A stretch of DNA of 18,932 bases from an uncultured Duganella sp. (GTDB taxonomy: Bacteria > Pseudomonadota > Gammaproteobacteria > Burkholderiales > Burkholderiaceae), in NCBI GenBank assembly GCA_946482335.1, contig CAMLRG010000097.1, positions 1 through 18,932 on the forward strand, written 5' to 3'. Position 1 is the first letter of the stretch; every line of letters starts with the position of its first letter. The notes beneath the pieces are model-generated. The model searched no databases. It was not told where the DNA came from and saw nothing but the letters and a program-made list of their open reading frames with translations. Made by a program: the position numbers and the translations under genes. Shown here piece after piece: positions 1 through 7,610 of the stretch.

Positions 1-30
1 TGCCGGGTGGTGTGGGAGGGGCTCGGCCAG

Positions 31-60
31 TTTACTGGTCGCCCCTATCCCGATCATAAT
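31..60 (+). promoter_or_regulatory. Candidate sigma-70 promoter before the methyltransferase
   Basis: A TTTACT hexamer (31-36) and a CATAAT hexamer (55-60) are separated by 18 bases. CATAAT matches five of six positions of the -10 consensus, and the -35 match is weaker (four of six). Transcription would start about 24 bases before the ATG at 91. A small palindrome, CCAGT-TT-ACTGG (27-38), overlaps the -35 and could be an operator. This is a pattern match only. Confidence 0.3.
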
Positions 61-90
61 CACTGCAAACCATCCTTGGAAGGGGGGATC

Positions 91-1035
91 ATGCAAGCGA
101 TGCGGCAGTCAATCACCAACGGCGCCCAGCATGTGCGGCCGGTGCTGGATGAAGCGCAGTTTGCCCGCTATGTGGAGACCGGCCTGGCGCTGCGCGATGC
201 GTTCCATACGCCGGCTTTGCGCGACAGCTTCGTGGCGCGGCTCAAGCCGCATCGCGGCCTGATCGCGGGCGCCATCCCGGCCGGCATCCAGCAGCATGGC
301 ATGCTGCCGGCGCGCGCACCGCGCTGCACCCTGGCCGATATCACTGAAACGGAGCTGGTGCAATGGCTGGTCGATGACGCGCGCCTGATTTACGGCGAGT
401 TCTCGCAGCAGGAGTTGGACAATTACTTCGCCGCGGTGGCGCCGCTGCTGCCACCGCAAGGGCATTTCATGGATCTTGGCAGCGGCCTTGGCAAGGTGGT
501 GCTGAGCGCGGCACTGGCCTTGCCGGACATGCGCTGCACGGGCGTGGAGCTGCTTGGCTACCGCCACGCCATGGCGCAGGCACGCCTGGCAGCCATGCTG
601 GCGGCCGGCGCGGCGGAAGACCCGCGCGCGGCGGATAGCGTCGGCGCGCGCGTGCGCCTGCTGCAGCAAGACCTGTTTGCGGCGGACGTCGGCGACGCCT
701 CCCTGGTCTATATCTACAGCACCTGCTTCGCGCCCTTGATGGGGAGGCTGGCGGAAAAACTGGCCAGCGAAATGCGGCCGGGGGCCCTGGTCACCACCGT
801 GACGGTGCCGCTGCTGCATCCGGCCTTCGAGCTGGTGCGGCATTTCGCGCCGCATGAAGTGGCGTGGACCACGGTGTTCCTGTACCGCCGCCGCGAAGCC
901 GCCGCGCCGCCGGACCAGCCTGGCCAGCCGCCGCAGGCCGCCTGGGCCAGCCGCCCGTATGAACCGGACGGCGCCGCATGGGAGGCCGCCGTGCGCGCAG
1001 CATTCGCCGCTTACGACGCGGCTGGGGGAGCATGA
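91..1035 (+). CDS. DOT1-like class I SAM-dependent methyltransferase
   Basis: The 314-residue protein has a Rossmann-type SAM-binding core. Motif I is DLGSGLGK (about 128-135), followed by an acidic ligand in GVELLG (E153) and a motif II/III region QQDLF (about 192-196). A YGEF stretch (101-104) sits before motif I, as the YGE of the D1 loop does in DOT1-type lysine methyltransferases, so the fold resembles that family. In DOT1 an NNF motif follows; here the matching region reads IYSTCF (about 208-213), so the usual Asn is absent and the substrate may differ. The ATG at 91 was chosen over an earlier in-frame start because AGGGGGG lies just before it. The stop is one base before the next gene, so the two are probably cotranscribed. 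A bacterial substrate is unknown. The C-terminal 45 residues are Pro/Ala-rich and probably flexible. Confidence 0.75.
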   Translation: MQAMRQSITNGAQHVRPVLDEAQFARYVETGLALRDAFHTPALRDSFVARLKPHRGLIAGAIPAGIQQHGMLPARAPRCTLADITETELVQWLVDDARLIYGEFSQQELDNYFAAVAPLLPPQGHFMDLGSGLGKVVLSAALALPDMRCTGVELLGYRHAMAQARLAAMLAAGAAEDPRAADSVGARVRLLQQDLFAADVGDASLVYIYSTCFAPLMGRLAEKLASEMRPGALVTTVTVPLLHPAFELVRHFAPHEVAWTTVFLYRRREAAAPPDQPGQPPQAAWASRPYEPDGAAWEAAVRAAFAAYDAAGGA

Positions 1036-1036
1036 C

Positions 1037-1870
1037 ATGGAAATCCGGGCGATGACGCTGGCCGAGCTGGACACGGTGCTGGAATGGGCGGCGACGGAAG
1101 GCTGGAACCCCGGCTGGCAGGATGCCGCCAGCTTTTATGCCGCCGACCCGGGCGGTTTCCTGCTTGGCTTGCTGGATGGCGAACCGGTGGCCAGCATCTT
1201 CGCCGTGCAGTATGGCGCCAGTTTCGGCTTCATTGGCGGCTATATCGTGCGGCCCGCTTGGCGCGGACGCGGCTACGGCATGGCGTTGTGGCGTGCCGGC
1301 ATGGCGCGGCTGGAGGGGCGCAACGTCGGACTGGACGGCGTGCCTGCGCAGCAAGCCAATTACGCGCGCTCCGGCTTCCGGCTGGCGCACCGCAATGTGC
1401 GTTACGCGGGGCTTGGCAGCGGCTTGCCGTCGGAAGACCGGGTGCTGCCGCTCGGGGCGCAAGACGTCGACGAGGTGGTGGAGTATGACCGCGCCTTTTT
1501 CCCGGCCAACCGCGCACAGTTCATGCGGCACTGGCTGCAGCAGGAAGGCAGCATCGCGCTCGGCTTGCGCGATGGCGGCGTGCTGCAAGGCTATGCGGTG
1601 CTGCGCCCTTGCCGGGATGGCTTCAAGATCGGCCCCTTGTGCGCCGATACGCCGCAGGTGGCCGAGGAATTGATGCAGGCGCTGTGCGGCCGCGTACCGC
1701 TTGACGAAGCGGTGTTCCTCGACGTGCCCGAGCCGAATGCGGCTGCGGTGGCGCTGGCGGTGCGGCATGGCATGCGCGCCTGCTTCGAAACAGCGCGCAT
1801 GTACACGGGCGCTGACCCCTGCCTGCCGCTGGCGCGGCAATACGGCATCACGACTTTTGAACTGGGCTGA
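1037..1870 (+). CDS. GNAT family N-acetyltransferase with YitH/HolE-type C-terminal domain
   Basis: The 277-residue protein has an N-terminal GNAT fold. Its acetyl-CoA pyrophosphate-binding motif A is VRPAWRGRGYG (about 71-81). GNAT enzymes transfer an acetyl group from acetyl-CoA to an amine. The second half (about 135-275) looks like the extra domain of YitH/HolE-type proteins (Acetyltransf_18), with PLDEAVFLDVPEPN near 221-234 and a final ARMYTG segment. The substrate cannot be read from the sequence. The start follows GGGGGAG and lies one base after the upstream methyltransferase stop, so coupled translation is likely. The pairing of a methyltransferase and an acetyltransferase suggests a shared modification target, but this is inference. 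Confidence 0.8.
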   Translation: MEIRAMTLAELDTVLEWAATEGWNPGWQDAASFYAADPGGFLLGLLDGEPVASIFAVQYGASFGFIGGYIVRPAWRGRGYGMALWRAGMARLEGRNVGLDGVPAQQANYARSGFRLAHRNVRYAGLGSGLPSEDRVLPLGAQDVDEVVEYDRAFFPANRAQFMRHWLQQEGSIALGLRDGGVLQGYAVLRPCRDGFKIGPLCADTPQVAEELMQALCGRVPLDEAVFLDVPEPNAAAVALAVRHGMRACFETARMYTGADPCLPLARQYGITTFELG

Positions 1871-1878
1871 AAAAGTGC

Positions 1879-1909
1879 TTGACCTTGACGCTGCGTCAAC
1901 CTTGAGGAT
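1879..1909 (+). promoter_or_regulatory. TipA/MerR-type operator-promoter
   Basis: TTGACC (1879-1884) is followed by the 15-base palindrome TTGACGCTGCGTCAA (1885-1899, centre T). It resembles the operators of TipA-like MerR regulators, which lie in a stretched spacer between -35 and -10. The first TTGACG could itself serve as -35; with a 19-base spacer the -10 would be GAGGAT (1904-1909), a weak hexamer. The adjacent gene encodes a MerR/TipAS protein, so autoregulation is the natural reading. GAGGA (1904-1908) can also act as the Shine-Dalgarno for the ATG at 1916. Confidence 0.65.
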
Positions 1910-1915
1910 GGCTGC

Positions 1916-2653
1916 ATGTTCACCGTAAAACAGCTATCCGACATGACCGGCGTCACCGGCAGGACCTTGCGCTACTACGACAGCATCGGCTTGCTCAAGC
2001 CTTCGCGCATCGGCGACAACGGTTACCGCTATTACAGCGAAGCCGACTTGCTGCGCTTGCAGCAAGTCCTGTTCTACCGGGAGATGGACGTGCCGCTGGC
2101 CGCCATCTGCGACATCATGTCGCAACCGGGCTTCGACGTATTGGCTGCGTTGCAGAGCCACAAGCAAGCGTTGGCCGGGCGGCTGCAGGAATTGCAGGGG
2201 CTGATTTCCACGGTGGACAAGACCATCCTCCACTTGAAAGGAAAACAGAGCATGAAACCAGTACAGCTTTTCGACGGCTTGCGCGAGCGCCAGGACAAGT
2301 ACCGGCAGGAAGCGGAACGCAAATACGGCAAGGACGTGGTGCAAGCCTCGGCCCGGCAATGGCAGGGCTATAGCGAAGGCAAACAGCAAGCCCTGATCGA
2401 TGAAGGCAATGCCATTTATGCCGAATTGGCGGGCGCCATGGCGCAGGGCGCCGGCAGCGCGGCGGTGCAAGCCCTGGTCGCGCGTTGGCACACCCACTTG
2501 CGCGCCTTCTGGCCCGCCGAGCGCGAGCACTTGCCGCGCCTGGCCGCGACCTACCGCGACGACCCCGGATTCCGCGCCAACTTCGACAAGATCCACCCCG
2601 ACCTCGCACCTTTCATGGTCGAAGCCGTGAGCATTTACGCTGCAAGCGCCTAA
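1916..2653 (+). CDS. MerR family transcriptional regulator with TipAS effector domain
   Basis: The 245-residue protein begins with a MerR winged helix-turn-helix (about 1-70), with MFTVKQLSDMTGVTGRTLRYYD at the start and GYRYYSEADLLRLQQ after it. A coiled-coil dimerisation helix follows (about 75-115). The C-terminal part (about 120-245) is a TipAS-type all-helical ligand-binding domain. In TipA, Mta and SkgA, such domains bind drugs or sense stress and turn MerR-type activation on. The organisation matches the long form of TipA. The palindromic operator just upstream (1885-1899) fits autoregulation. Regulated targets other than itself cannot be named; the small genes that follow on the same strand (from 2730) are candidates because no terminator is seen in between. 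Confidence 0.88.
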   Translation: MFTVKQLSDMTGVTGRTLRYYDSIGLLKPSRIGDNGYRYYSEADLLRLQQVLFYREMDVPLAAICDIMSQPGFDVLAALQSHKQALAGRLQELQGLISTVDKTILHLKGKQSMKPVQLFDGLRERQDKYRQEAERKYGKDVVQASARQWQGYSEGKQQALIDEGNAIYAELAGAMAQGAGSAAVQALVARWHTHLRAFWPAEREHLPRLAATYRDDPGFRANFDKIHPDLAPFMVEAVSIYAASA

Positions 2654-2729
2654 TCCTTGCCCGAACGCAAATCGTGGCGCGGCGCGCGGCGCTATCTTCG
2701 CTTCTGTGCCAACCAGAACGGAGATAATC

Positions 2730-3152
2730 ATGTCAAACTTCTACAAGTACTTTCGGCAAAACATGCAATCGCTTGGGTTGCCCGCTCCCGAATCCTTGTT
2801 CGGCAGCTTGCAGATGGCGCTGGCGAACGCTGCTGCGTTCGTTGCGCATATAGACAAGTTCGGCCGGCGGATCACGGTAGGTGAAATGGTTGGCGCCGGG
2901 TTGCGAGCGGAAAAGCTTGGCATGGTCGCGACCTTGTCCGCCGCATTCTATGTTGGCGCGGTGATTGGCAGCATTGCAGTCGCAACTGGACGAGCGCTAA
3001 GTGGCGGCGTCTCGATCGCCGACGTGCTTTGGGACATTCGATGCAATGGTTTGTACAGGCCGTGGCTGGCTGACACGATGCGTCGTAACCCCGAAATTTA
3101 TGATACAAAGTTGATAGGACGTAGTCTCTACCGGGTACGGGTGATCCGATGA
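2730..3152 (+). CDS. Hypothetical protein with a glycine-rich hydrophobic segment
   Basis: I do not recognise this 140-residue protein. The ATG at 2730 follows GGAGAT at a good distance, so it was preferred over an in-frame ATG at 2706. The protein starts with an aromatic, basic segment (MSNFYKYFRQNM) and contains one probable membrane or membrane-associated stretch (about 63-90) rich in small residues (AAFYVGAVIGSIAVATG, glycine-zipper-like). It ends in a basic tail (RSLYRVRVIR). There is no cleavable signal peptide. Its stop overlaps the start of the next small membrane-protein gene (ATGA at 3149-3152), so the two are almost certainly co-translated. Base composition is about 58% GC by hand count over 2761-3300, visibly lower than the flanking genes. 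A toxin or immunity-like role is conceivable, but nothing in the sequence proves it. Confidence 0.7.
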   Translation: MSNFYKYFRQNMQSLGLPAPESLFGSLQMALANAAAFVAHIDKFGRRITVGEMVGAGLRAEKLGMVATLSAAFYVGAVIGSIAVATGRALSGGVSIADVLWDIRCNGLYRPWLADTMRRNPEIYDTKLIGRSLYRVRVIR

Positions 3153-3331
3153 TGAAAGACCAGTTGTGCTTGCTTTTTTCCGCGCTCGTTTGCGCGCTCG
3201 CGGCTTGGGCATTTTGGCGCTACCTCAATACCGATGCGGTGCTGGTCCTCATGACACTCGCGTTGGTGTCAGCTGTGGCGGACAACGTGCGCTTGCGTCG
3301 CAAGTTGCGCGAAACGCATCGGCGTGGTTGA
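3149..3331 (+). CDS. Small membrane protein, function unknown
   Basis: This 60-residue protein has two probable transmembrane helices: LCLLFSALVCALAAWAFW (about 6-23) and VLVLMTLALVSAVADNV (about 31-47). A very basic cytoplasmic tail follows (RLRRKLRETHRRG). Its start codon overlaps the stop of the upstream gene (ATGATGA, start at 3149 or 3152), which indicates translational coupling and supports a real gene despite its size. I do not recognise a family. The two-gene unit encodes a glycine-rich hydrophobic protein followed by a small helical-hairpin membrane protein; a partnership in the inner membrane is inference. Confidence 0.6.
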   Translation: MMKDQLCLLFSALVCALAAWAFWRYLNTDAVLVLMTLALVSAVADNVRLRRKLRETHRRG

Positions 3332-3392
3332 CACGGCTGCGCGGGCGCGCGGAGAATGGCTTTTCCACAACCCTGCTGGATAGGAGGAAGCC

Positions 3393-4013
3393 ATGAAGCT
3401 CCGTCGTGTCGCGCAGTACCTGGTTGTTGTTGCGGGATTCACCCTGGCCGGCACCGGCACCGTCGCCGGCGCTGCCCCGGAAAAGAAAAAGGCCGCTGCG
3501 CCGCCGGACGAAAAGGCGGCGATGGAGGCGATGGCCAAGGCTTCCGCGCCTGGCGAGGCGCATAAGAAGCTCGATGCGCTGGCGGGCAAATTCACCGTCA
3601 AGTCGAAAATGTGGATGGATCCGTCCAAGCCGCCGGAGGAAAGCGCCGGCTCCAGCGAACGCAAATGGATCATGGGTAACCGCTACCTGCAGGAGAGCTA
3701 CCAGGGCATGTTCATGGGGCAGCCGTTCGAGGGCATGGGCATCCAGGGTTACGACAATGTGACGAAGAAGTACTTCGGCAGCTGGATCGATTCCGGCAGC
3801 ACGGCCATGACCCTGGCACGCGGAACCATGAGCGGTAACGCAATCAAGTACAAGGGGATGATGTCCGATCCGATGATGGGCAAGGAAGTGCCTTACACCA
3901 TGAATATGGTGATCGCGGATAACGACCACCATAAACTGGAAATGTGGGGGCCGGGGCCGGGGGGGAAAGAGATGAAGTGGATGGAACTGAGTTATACGCG
4001 GGAAAACCGGTAA
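3393..4013 (+). CDS. Exported DUF1579 domain protein
   Basis: The 206-residue protein has an N-terminal Sec signal peptide (basic MKLRR, hydrophobic YLVVVAGFTLAGTG, likely cleavage near AGA-AP at about 27). A Lys/Ala/Pro-rich linker follows (about 28-55), then a beta-rich domain of the DUF1579 type (about 58-206). Typical landmarks are LDALAGKFTVKSKMW near the start, RYLQESYQG and FEGMGIQGYDN in the middle, and YFGSWIDSGSTAM. The family's biochemical role is not established. The ATG follows a strong AGGAGG (3382-3387). The gene stands alone and ends just before a perfect palindrome, convergent with the chemoreceptor gene. The mature protein is Met-rich near its centre (several MG and GM pairs). 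Confidence 0.8.
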   Translation: MKLRRVAQYLVVVAGFTLAGTGTVAGAAPEKKKAAAPPDEKAAMEAMAKASAPGEAHKKLDALAGKFTVKSKMWMDPSKPPEESAGSSERKWIMGNRYLQESYQGMFMGQPFEGMGIQGYDNVTKKYFGSWIDSGSTAMTLARGTMSGNAIKYKGMMSDPMMGKEVPYTMNMVIADNDHHKLEMWGPGPGGKEMKWMELSYTRENR

Positions 4014-4016
4014 ACC

Positions 4017-4043
4017 GGTGTCAGACCCGCAGGGTCTGACACC
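4017..4043. repeat. Perfect 27-base palindrome, REP-like, between convergent genes
   Basis: Two perfectly complementary 12-base arms (4017-4028 and 4032-4043, starting GGTGTCAGACCC) flank a GCA loop. The element begins three bases after the DUF1579 stop and ends before the convergent chemoreceptor gene. No T-run follows on either strand, so it is not a classic intrinsic terminator, though the hairpin could protect 3' ends or help termination. GTCTGACACC-type palindromes look like repetitive extragenic elements of this bacterial group, but only one copy lies in this window, so repetition cannot be shown here. Confidence 0.7.
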
Positions 4044-4065
4044 AAGTGTGCTGCGGCTGCGGGGC

Positions 4066-5679
4066 TTAGCTGCGGCCGAGGCGGGGCAGGCGGCGGGACA
4101 TGGTGCCGGCGCCGGATGCGTCGCTGTCGACACGGAATACGCCGACCGCTTGCAGCAGGGCTGCCGACTGCTGCTGCATGCTGGCGGCGGCGGCTGCTGC
4201 TTGTTCCACCAGCGCGGCATTCTGCTGCGTCACGGCGTCCATCTGCGAAATCGCTTCGTTCACTTGTGCGATGCCGGCGCTTTGCTCGTTGCTGGCGGTG
4301 CTGATCTCGTTGATGATCTGGCGCACGCGGTGCACGCTTTCCACCACTTCCTGCATGGTGCTGCCGGCCTGGGCCACCAGCGTATTGCCGACGCCGACCG
4401 TTTCCACCGAGGCGCCGATCAAGTCCTTGATCTCCTTGGCGGCCGCCGCGCTGCGCTGGGCCAGGTTGCGCACTTCGGACGCCACCACGGCAAAGCCGCG
4501 CCCCTGCTCGCCGGCGCGCGCCGCTTCCACCGCCGCGTTCAAGGCCAGGATATTGGTCTGGAACGCGATGCCGTCAATCACGCTGATGATGTCCACGATC
4601 TTGCGCGAGGAGCTGTCGATCGAGGCCATGGTCTCGACCACTTGCGACACCACGGCGCCGCCTTTCTGCGCCACTTCCGACGCGTTGGCCGCCAGCTCGT
4701 TGGCGGTGCGCGCGCTATCCGCGTTCTGGCGTACGGTGGCGGTCAGTTCCTCCATCGAGGCTGCCGTCTCTTCCAGCGAGCTGGCCTGGCTTTCGGTGCG
4801 TGCCGACAGGTCGCTATTGCCGGCCGCGATCTCGCTCGATGCGGTGGCGATGGTATCGGTGGCGGTGCGCACGGAGCTGACGATGCGCGCCAGGTCGTCG
4901 CGCATGGCCTTCAGGGCGTTGACCATGCTGCCCTCGTCGTCGCGTTTGACGCTGATCGGCACGGTCAGGTCGCCGCCGGCGATGCTGCGCGCGATGGAGG
5001 ACGCGTAATCGGGTTCGCCGCCCAGCTGGCGCAGCATGCCGCGTGCGATGAACACGCCGACCGCCAGCAGCAGGGCGCCCAGCACCACGGCGCCGCCGGC
5101 AAAGGTGGCGGCGCGGGCGCGCACGGTGGCATCGACGTTGTCGATGTACACGCCGGAGCCGATGATCCAGCCCCACGGCTCGAAGCCCTTGACGAAGGAG
5201 ACTTTCTGGACCGGCTTGTCGCTGCCGGGCTTGGGCCACATGTATTCGACCGGGCCGGCACCCGACTTCTTGACGGTGTTGACGAATTCCACGAACAGGA
5301 ACTTGCCGGTGGGGTCCTTATTGGTGCTGAGGTCCTTATTGTCGAGTTCTGGCTTGATCGGATGCATCACCATCTTCGGTTGCATATCGTTAATCCAGAA
5401 ATACTCGTTGTTGCCATATCGCAACAGCTTGATCGCGTCCATGGCCTTCTTCTGGGCTTCCGGGCGCGGCAGGGCACCGCTGGCTTCCTGCTTTTGGTAG
5501 TAGTCGAGCACGCCATAGGCGGTTTCCACCGCCTGTTTCACGTTGCTGGTGCGCTCTTCCAGGATCAGCGTACGTTCCGAGATCAGGAAGATGGCCGTCA
5601 GGAGGATGATGCCAAGGATGGCGCCGGCATTCAGCACTGCCAGCTTCTTCGCAATACTCATCGATTGCGTAAAGTTCAT
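4066..5679 (-). CDS. Methyl-accepting chemotaxis protein with sCache sensor
   Basis: The 537-residue chemoreceptor has a first transmembrane helix (about 13-33) and a periplasmic single Cache domain (about 35-185). The Cache domain shows [18 protein letters not shown] and [13 protein letters not shown], the hallmarks of the sCache_2 family that binds small organic acids. A second transmembrane helix (about 192-212), a HAMP linker (about 212-264) and the cytoplasmic signalling hairpin follow. The tip [20 protein letters not shown] (about 371-390), which contacts CheA and CheW, is intact. No C-terminal pentapeptide for CheR/CheB docking is seen; the protein ends in a basic RRLPRLGRS tail. The ligand is unknown. 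GGGAG precedes the chosen ATG; a second Met at residue 7 is possible. The gene stands alone, with no che genes in the window. Confidence 0.95.
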   Translation of the reverse strand: MNFTQSMSIAKKLAVLNAGAILGIILLTAIFLISERTLILEERTSNVKQAVETAYGVLDYYQKQEASGALPRPEAQKKAMDAIKLLRYGNNEYFWINDMQPKMVMHPIKPELDNKDLSTNKDPTGKFLFVEFVNTVKKSGAGPVEYMWPKPGSDKPVQKVSFVKGFEPWGWIIGSGVYIDNVDATVRARAATFAGGAVVLGALLLAVGVFIARGMLRQLGGEPDYASSIARSIAGGDLTVPISVKRDDEGSMVNALKAMRDDLARIVSSVRTATDTIATASSEIAAGNSDLSARTESQASSLEETAASMEELTATVRQNADSARTANELAANASEVAQKGGAVVSQVVETMASIDSSSRKIVDIISVIDGIAFQTNILALNAAVEAARAGEQGRGFAVVASEVRNLAQRSAAAAKEIKDLIGASVETVGVGNTLVAQAGSTMQEVVESVHRVRQIINEISTASNEQSAGIAQVNEAISQMDAVTQQNAALVEQAAAAAASMQQQSAALLQAVGVFRVDSDASGAGTMSRRLPRLGRS

Positions 5680-5733
5680 GATGGTCTCCCGTTGTTATGT
5701 TTTGCTGTGAAACCAGCATGGCACGGCTCGCCC

Positions 5734-5762
5734 AAAAAGAAAAGGCCCTCCGAAGAGGGCCT
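5734..5762 (-). terminator. Rho-independent terminator of the M28 peptidase gene
   Basis: On the minus strand, AGGCCCTC pairs perfectly with GAGGGCCT around a TTCG tetraloop (5743-5762). It is followed directly by TTTTCTTTTT (5743 down to 5734). The stable UUCG loop and the U-run are textbook features. It lies 20 bases after the M28 stop codon and before the chemoreceptor gene, which is read in the same direction. Confidence 0.92.
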
Positions 5763-5781
5763 GCAAAACGGGCTTGCCAAA

Positions 5782-7434
5782 TTATTTAGAACGTTTGGCG
5801 GCGCTTTGGTCGCGGATGGTGCGGAACTCGGAATCGCTGGCCCAGTTCGGCCAATCCTTCGAATCGGCCAGGTCGCGGCCGACGCTGTACAAGACCTGCA
5901 GGTCGCGCGCCATGCCGGTGAAGGGCCACTTGGCATCCCATTCGTCGGACGGCTGGTGGTAATTGTTGGTGGTGTAAGCCTGGCTGGCGGCCTTGCCGGC
6001 CGCAACACCGCCATCTTCCCAGTCTTCGCCGGAACCGATGGAGAAGGCAGGCACGCCGCGCTTGGCCATCGGGAAGTGGTCGGAGCGGAAGAAGTAGCCG
6101 GCCTCGGTATGCGGGTCGGGCGTGTAGACGACATTGTTCTGCTTGAACTTGGCGATCAGCGTGTCCAGCAAATCCAGCTTGGCGCTGCCCGAGATGGTGA
6201 AGTTGCGCGCCGGGCCATAAGGGCTCAGTGCATCCATATTGATCATGCCGGCGGTGGTGGCCAGCGGATAGACGGGGTTGGCCGCATAGTATTCCGAGCC
6301 GAGCAAGCCCTTTTCTTCCGCCGTCACGGCCAGGAACACCACGCTGCGCTTCGGCGCCGGGGCCTTGCCGTAGGCGCGCGCCAGCTCCAGCAGGGCGGCG
6401 ATGCCGGTGCCGTTGTCGACGGCGCCGTTGTAGATCTTGTCGCCCTTGGCGTCAGGCAGGCCGACGCCGAGGTGGTCCCAGTGGCCGCTGTAGATCACGG
6501 TCTCTTTCGGTGCGGCGCTGCCTTCGCGTACCGCCACCACGTTCTTCGACTTGATCACTTGCGCATCGACCGCATAGTGCGCGGACAGGCTCACGCCTTT
6601 CAATTCCAGCGGCTTGAAGTCGCGCGTCTGCGCCTGCTTCTTGGCAGCTTCGAAGTCGAGGCCGGCGCGCTTGAACAGGTCCACCGCCACGTCGCGCTGG
6701 ATCCACGCTTCCATCGGCGCGTGCGACTTGCCCGGTTCCTTGCGCACGATGTCGTACATCACATTGGTGTTGGAATTTTTCACGGTCGGCCAGCCGTAGG
6801 AAGCCGGCGCGGTCTCGTGCACGATGATGGTGCCCAGCGCACCCTGGCGCGCCATCTCTTCATACTTGTAAGTCCAGCGGCCGTAATAGGTCATGGCCTT
6901 GCCGCCGAAGTCGCCCTGGCCGGTTTCGAAGTCCGGGTCGTTGATCAGCACCACGGCCAGCTTGCCCTTCAGGTTAACGCCCTTGAAGTCGTTCCATTTG
7001 CGCTCCGGTGCGGTGACGCCGTAGCCGACGAACACCAGCGGCGCCTTGTCGAAGTCGACGCGCCTGGCGCCGTTCATCGCCGCGCGCACGGCCAGTTGTT
7101 CGCCCTGGGCGAAGGGCAGGGTGTCCTTGCCGGCGTGGGCGTTCAGCACCACCGGGCCCTGGATTTCGAAGCGGCCCAGCGGCACTTCCTGGAACCAGCT
7201 GCGCTTGCCCTTGACCAGGTCGCCGCCCGGCTTCAGGCCGGCCGCCTCGAACTGCTTGGCGATGAAGGCGACAGTCTTTTCTTCGCCGGCGGTGTTGGGG
7301 CCGCGGCCCTCGAATTCGTCGGACGCCAGGATCTTGACGTCCTGCGACAGGCGCTGCGGATCGATCTTCGGTAAGTCCTGGGCTTGCGCGGCGGCTGCTG
7401 CCAGCAGCACGGTGGCCAGCATGGAATGTTTCAC
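5782..7434 (-). CDS. Exported M28 family zinc metallopeptidase with PA domain
   Basis: The 550-residue protein has a Sec signal peptide (about 1-18, ending AQA). A PA-type insert domain (about 130-290) carries VFVGYGV and LKGKLAVVLIND. The M28 catalytic domain follows (about 295-520). Visible metal and catalytic residues are H318 and D320 in GHWDHLG, D340 in AVDNGTG, E373/E374 in TAEEKG, D401 in NMDAL and H493 in NNYHQPSDE, so the active site is complete. Family members are mostly aminopeptidases acting outside the cytoplasm. An in-frame TGA just upstream fixes the start at 7434 or later; AGGAGG lies 13 bases before the ATG, rather far. The gene is divergent from an M13 peptidase gene, with 176 bases between their starts, and ends at a clear terminator. 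Confidence 0.93.
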   Translation of the reverse strand: MKHSMLATVLLAAAAAQAQDLPKIDPQRLSQDVKILASDEFEGRGPNTAGEEKTVAFIAKQFEAAGLKPGGDLVKGKRSWFQEVPLGRFEIQGPVVLNAHAGKDTLPFAQGEQLAVRAAMNGARRVDFDKAPLVFVGYGVTAPERKWNDFKGVNLKGKLAVVLINDPDFETGQGDFGGKAMTYYGRWTYKYEEMARQGALGTIIVHETAPASYGWPTVKNSNTNVMYDIVRKEPGKSHAPMEAWIQRDVAVDLFKRAGLDFEAAKKQAQTRDFKPLELKGVSLSAHYAVDAQVIKSKNVVAVREGSAAPKETVIYSGHWDHLGVGLPDAKGDKIYNGAVDNGTGIAALLELARAYGKAPAPKRSVVFLAVTAEEKGLLGSEYYAANPVYPLATTAGMINMDALSPYGPARNFTISGSAKLDLLDTLIAKFKQNNVVYTPDPHTEAGYFFRSDHFPMAKRGVPAFSIGSGEDWEDGGVAAGKAASQAYTTNNYHQPSDEWDAKWPFTGMARDLQVLYSVGRDLADSKDWPNWASDSEFRTIRDQSAAKRSK

Positions 7435-7610
7435 TGGGAACCTCCTGGTTGGGTGGATGGATCAAAAACCCGGCAAGTATCGGCCTTGGCAGGCTGCAGG
7501 TCAATCGCTTTGGGCTTATGTAACTTAGTGTTGCTGGAAGGCCCGGCCTGCCCCACGCTCGGCACGGCTGCGGCATACTTCGCCGATAACACATGCATCG
7601 GAGTCCCAAT

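Noticed and set aside
3249..4220. A 323-codon minus-strand frame across the DUF1579 gene
   Set aside because: It is a shadow: low-complexity Arg/Pro/His-rich sequence overlapping a signal-peptide protein with a strong ribosome site.
4018..7374. A 1118-codon open frame on the plus strand
   Set aside because: It lies antisense to two well-supported genes (chemoreceptor and M28 peptidase). Its translation is Gly/Ala/His/Arg-rich with no domain, typical of a stop-poor shadow frame in GC-rich DNA.
7539..7549. Short palindrome AGGCC-C-GGCCT in the divergent peptidase region
   Set aside because: It is short, GC-rich and likely to arise by chance in this base composition; no second copy supports an operator.
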